This document shows positions 62,357 through 64,000 of a DNA stretch of 64,000 bases, in pieces. Made by a program: the position numbers and the translations under genes. The stretch comes from Acidobacteriota bacterium (GTDB lineage Bacteria; Acidobacteriota; Thermoanaerobaculia; UBA5066), in the NCBI GenBank assembly GCA_008363385.1, contig RHKY01000009.1, positions 62,001 through 126,000 of the forward strand, read 5' to 3'. Each line of letters starts with the position of its first letter. Position 1 is the first letter of the stretch. The notes beneath the pieces were generated by a model. The model saw only the letters and a list, made by a program, of their open reading frames with translations. It did not search any database and was not told the DNA's origin.

Positions 62357-62362
62357 ATTCTA
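62357..62362 (-). promoter_or_regulatory. Leaderless -10 box for pilSR (TAGAAT)
   Basis: TAGAAT ends seven bases before the ATG at 62349, and overlaps an alternative ATG at 62358. Confidence 0.5.
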
Positions 62363-62395
62363 GGGAAAGGGCCGCGCGCCGCCGAGAACGGGGAA

Positions 62396-62413
62396 GGCCC
62401 GCGGAAGCGGGCC
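62396..62413. terminator. 7-bp hairpin with GGAA tetraloop
   Basis: GGCCCGC-GGAA-GCGGGCC between the pilC stop and the pilS start. The loop is of the GNRA type on the plus strand. Confidence 0.4.
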
Positions 62414-62423
62414 CACCCTTCCG

Positions 62424-62470
62424 TGGCGGGGGGGTAGGGGGGACCCGCACGGACCCGGGTCCCCCCGGAC
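62424..62470. repeat. Dispersed hairpin repeat, copy B
   Basis: About 47 bases closely matching copy A at 44935-44984: TGGCGGGGGGG lead, a perfect stem (GGGGGGACCC with its complement) and CGGAC end. It lies directly after pilC. Confidence 0.6.
62437..62466 (-). terminator. 10-bp hairpin after pilC
   Basis: A perfect 10-bp stem around a 10-base loop, starting 10 bases past the pilC stop. No T-run. Same architecture as the hairpin at 44950-44979. Confidence 0.5.
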
Positions 62471-62476
62471 ATGGAC

Positions 62477-63682
62477 TTAGCCGATCTTGGAGATCAGGTC
62501 GAACATCGGCATGTACATCGCGACGACGATCGTCCCGATGATCGCGCCGAGCAACGCGATCATGACCGGCTCCATCAGCTTCATCAGGCCGTTGACGGCG
62601 TTGTCGACCTCTTCCTCGTAGAACTCGGCGATCTTGGAGAGCATCGCGTCGAGGGCGCCCGTCTGCTCGCCGACCCCGATCATCTGGACGACCATCGGCG
62701 GGAAGACCTTCGTGTCCGCGAGCGGCTCGGCGATCGTCTTGCCCGACTCGACGCCCTTGCGGACGACCATGATCGCGTCCTCGATGATGGCGTTCCCCGC
62801 CGTCTTGGCCGTGATCTCCAGGCCGTCGAGGATCGGGACGCCGGAGGACGTCAGCGTAGACAGCGTCCGGCAGAACCGCGCGACCGCGATCTTCCGCATG
62901 ATGTCGCCCAGGATGGGCGTCTTCAGGATGATGCCGTCGATGACGCGCCGGCCCTTGTACGTGGCGTAGTACCGCTTCAGGGCGTACACGGCGAGCACGA
63001 CGAAGCCGACGATGAAGAGGAAGTACCGCGCCACGAAGTTGGACATCGCGATGACGATGCGCGTCGGGAGCGGCAGCTGGGCGCCGAGGGCGGCGAACAG
63101 CGAGGCGAAGGTCGGGATGACCTTCCAGAGGATGATGAAGACCACGATCGCCGCCACCGAGAGGACGGAGACCGGGTAGATCATCGCGGTCTTGACCTGC
63201 CCCTTGAGCTTGACCGCCTTCTCGATGTAGGTCGACAGCCGGCGCAGGATGGTGTCCAGGATGCCGCCCGCCTCGCCCGCGGCGATCATGTTGACGAACA
63301 GGTCGTCGAAGGCCTTCGGGTGCTTGCGCAGGGCCTCGGCGAGCGAGGAGCCCGACTCCACGTCCTGCCGCACCGCCAGGATGATCTTCTGGAAGTGCTT
63401 GTTGTCCTGCTGCGTGCCGAGGATCTCCAGGCACTGCACGAGCGGGAGGCCGGCGTCGATCATGACGGAGAACTGCCGCGTGAAGATCGCCAGCCGTTTG
63501 GCCGCGACCTTCCCGGCGCCGATCTTCGGGACGGCGAACTCCTTCCCCTTCTCCTTGACCGAGGTGACCTCGATCTGCCGCCGCCTCAGGTCGGCGATGG
63601 CGAGGTCCTTGGAGTCCGCCGCGATGACGCCGCCCGTGACGGCGCCCTGGCGGGTCTTCCCCTTCCAGACGAACTGGGCCAT
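62477..63682 (-). CDS. pilC: Type IV pilus inner-membrane platform protein PilC
   Basis: A 401-residue protein with two T2SS-F (GspF) domains and three to four membrane spans. Landmarks: LAIFTRQFSVMIDAGLPLVQ, RQDVESGSSLAEALRKHPKA and MIAAGEAGGILDTILRRLST in the first half, repeated in part as LTSSGVPILDGLEITAKTAG and MIGVGEQTGALDAMLSKIAE in the second. It anchors the pilus motor ATPases. AAGGAG precedes the ATG. The next gene upstream encodes PilT. Confidence 0.93.
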   Translation of the reverse strand: MAQFVWKGKTRQGAVTGGVIAADSKDLAIADLRRRQIEVTSVKEKGKEFAVPKIGAGKVAAKRLAIFTRQFSVMIDAGLPLVQCLEILGTQQDNKHFQKIILAVRQDVESGSSLAEALRKHPKAFDDLFVNMIAAGEAGGILDTILRRLSTYIEKAVKLKGQVKTAMIYPVSVLSVAAIVVFIILWKVIPTFASLFAALGAQLPLPTRIVIAMSNFVARYFLFIVGFVVLAVYALKRYYATYKGRRVIDGIILKTPILGDIMRKIAVARFCRTLSTLTSSGVPILDGLEITAKTAGNAIIEDAIMVVRKGVESGKTIAEPLADTKVFPPMVVQMIGVGEQTGALDAMLSKIAEFYEEEVDNAVNGLMKLMEPVMIALLGAIIGTIVVAMYMPMFDLISKIG

Positions 63683-63707
63683 GTCGGCTCCTTACCCTCC
63701 CTCGCTC

Positions 63708-64000
63708 TCAGCCCCGGCGGGCGGGCGCGCCGGCGGCGGGACCGGGCGGCGGCGGGGTCCCGCCCGGCGTCATCCCGGAGCCGCGGGCGATCATCTCGGT
63801 GAGCTCGTCGGGGTACGACGAGAGGCTGACCGCCTGCTCCTGCGAGATCAGCCGGCGGTAGACCAGGGTGGCGAGGGCCTGGTTGAACGTCTGCATCCCG
63901 TACTTGTTCTGCCCGGTCTGCATCATCGAGTAGATCTGGTGCAGCTTGTCCTCCCGGATCAGGTTCCGGATGGCGGGTGTGGGGACGAGGATCTCCATCG
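63708..64000 (-). CDS. pilT: PilT retraction ATPase, C-terminal end (cut by window)
   Basis: About 97 C-terminal residues of a PilT-type ATPase; the rest lies beyond the window. MEILVPTPAIRNLIREDKLH followed by QIYSMMQTGQNKYGMQTFNQ and LISQEQAVSLSSYPDEL matches the PilT C-terminus. The Met here is internal, not a start. It ends in a Pro/Gly/Ala-rich extension. PilT powers pilus retraction. The pilC gene follows in the same direction. Confidence 0.9.
   Translation of the reverse strand, partial: MEILVPTPAIRNLIREDKLHQIYSMMQTGQNKYGMQTFNQALATLVYRRLISQEQAVSLSSYPDELTEMIARGSGMTPGGTPPPPGPAAGAPARRG

Noticed and set aside
1-64000. CRISPR arrays, transposons, prophage or tRNA genes
   Set aside because: None seen by reading both strands. 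The only repeats found are coding tandem repeats and short hairpin elements.

Overview
The window is about 64 kb of very GC-rich bacterial chromosome, densely coded on both strands with short spacers. No rRNA, tRNA, CRISPR array, transposase or phage gene was seen. Gene content (type IV pilus PilT/PilC with PilS/PilR, a seven-gene Mrp antiporter, propeller-type sensor kinases, Lhr helicase, glycogen enzymes, molybdopterin genes) fits an environmental Gram-negative, possibly Acidobacteriota. That placement is a guess from gene style, not from a marker gene.

Layout. 1-4 kb: secreted lipase, a small Cys/Lys/Ala-rich exported protein, a TonB C-terminal protein, a 5'-truncated MarR remnant, Kbl and a VOC protein with a basic tail. 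4-7.3 kb: MoaE and MoaD either side of an orphan ParA-type ATPase, then an SDR/HAD pair. 7.3-13.5 kb: amino-acid permease, TPR protein, sodium:solute symporter, and a TetR-DUF6448-RIC operon headed by a possible nine-codon leader ORF. 13.5-15.3 kb: purE-purK. 15.4-22.6 kb: mrpABCDEFG followed by a second putative Na+/H+ antiporter. 23-30 kb: propeller histidine kinase plus lipid glycosyltransferase, and a PAS kinase plus nitrilase-family amidase. 30-39.8 kb: TerB-like protein, S9 peptidase, DUF2752, TonB, RluA, a second propeller kinase, MalQ. 39.8-51.3 kb: Ndh, GT-C glycosyltransferase, GlgC, Nudix CoA pyrophosphatase, Lhr, FadH-type reductase, DinB-like protein. 51.3-55.7 kb: an operon moeA-ketosynthase-methyltransferase-FAD reductase. 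55.7-64 kb: DUF4388 protein, FmdB zinc ribbon, an Asp-box propeller, then pilT-pilC-pilS-pilR-DUF192.

The most striking pattern is in initiation. At roughly eighteen transcription units a -10-like box (mostly TANNNT) ends six to ten bases before an ATG or GTG, with no Shine-Dalgarno sequence, so the transcript would begin at or next to the start codon. Genes inside operons instead mostly overlap by four bases (GTGA or ATGA), which implies translational coupling. Several divergent pairs (moaE/parA, moaD/SDR, ndh/GT) appear to share one short symmetric -10 region. Two copies of one ~48-base hairpin repeat lie at gene ends 17 kb apart. These observations come from reading the sequence and have no transcript evidence here.
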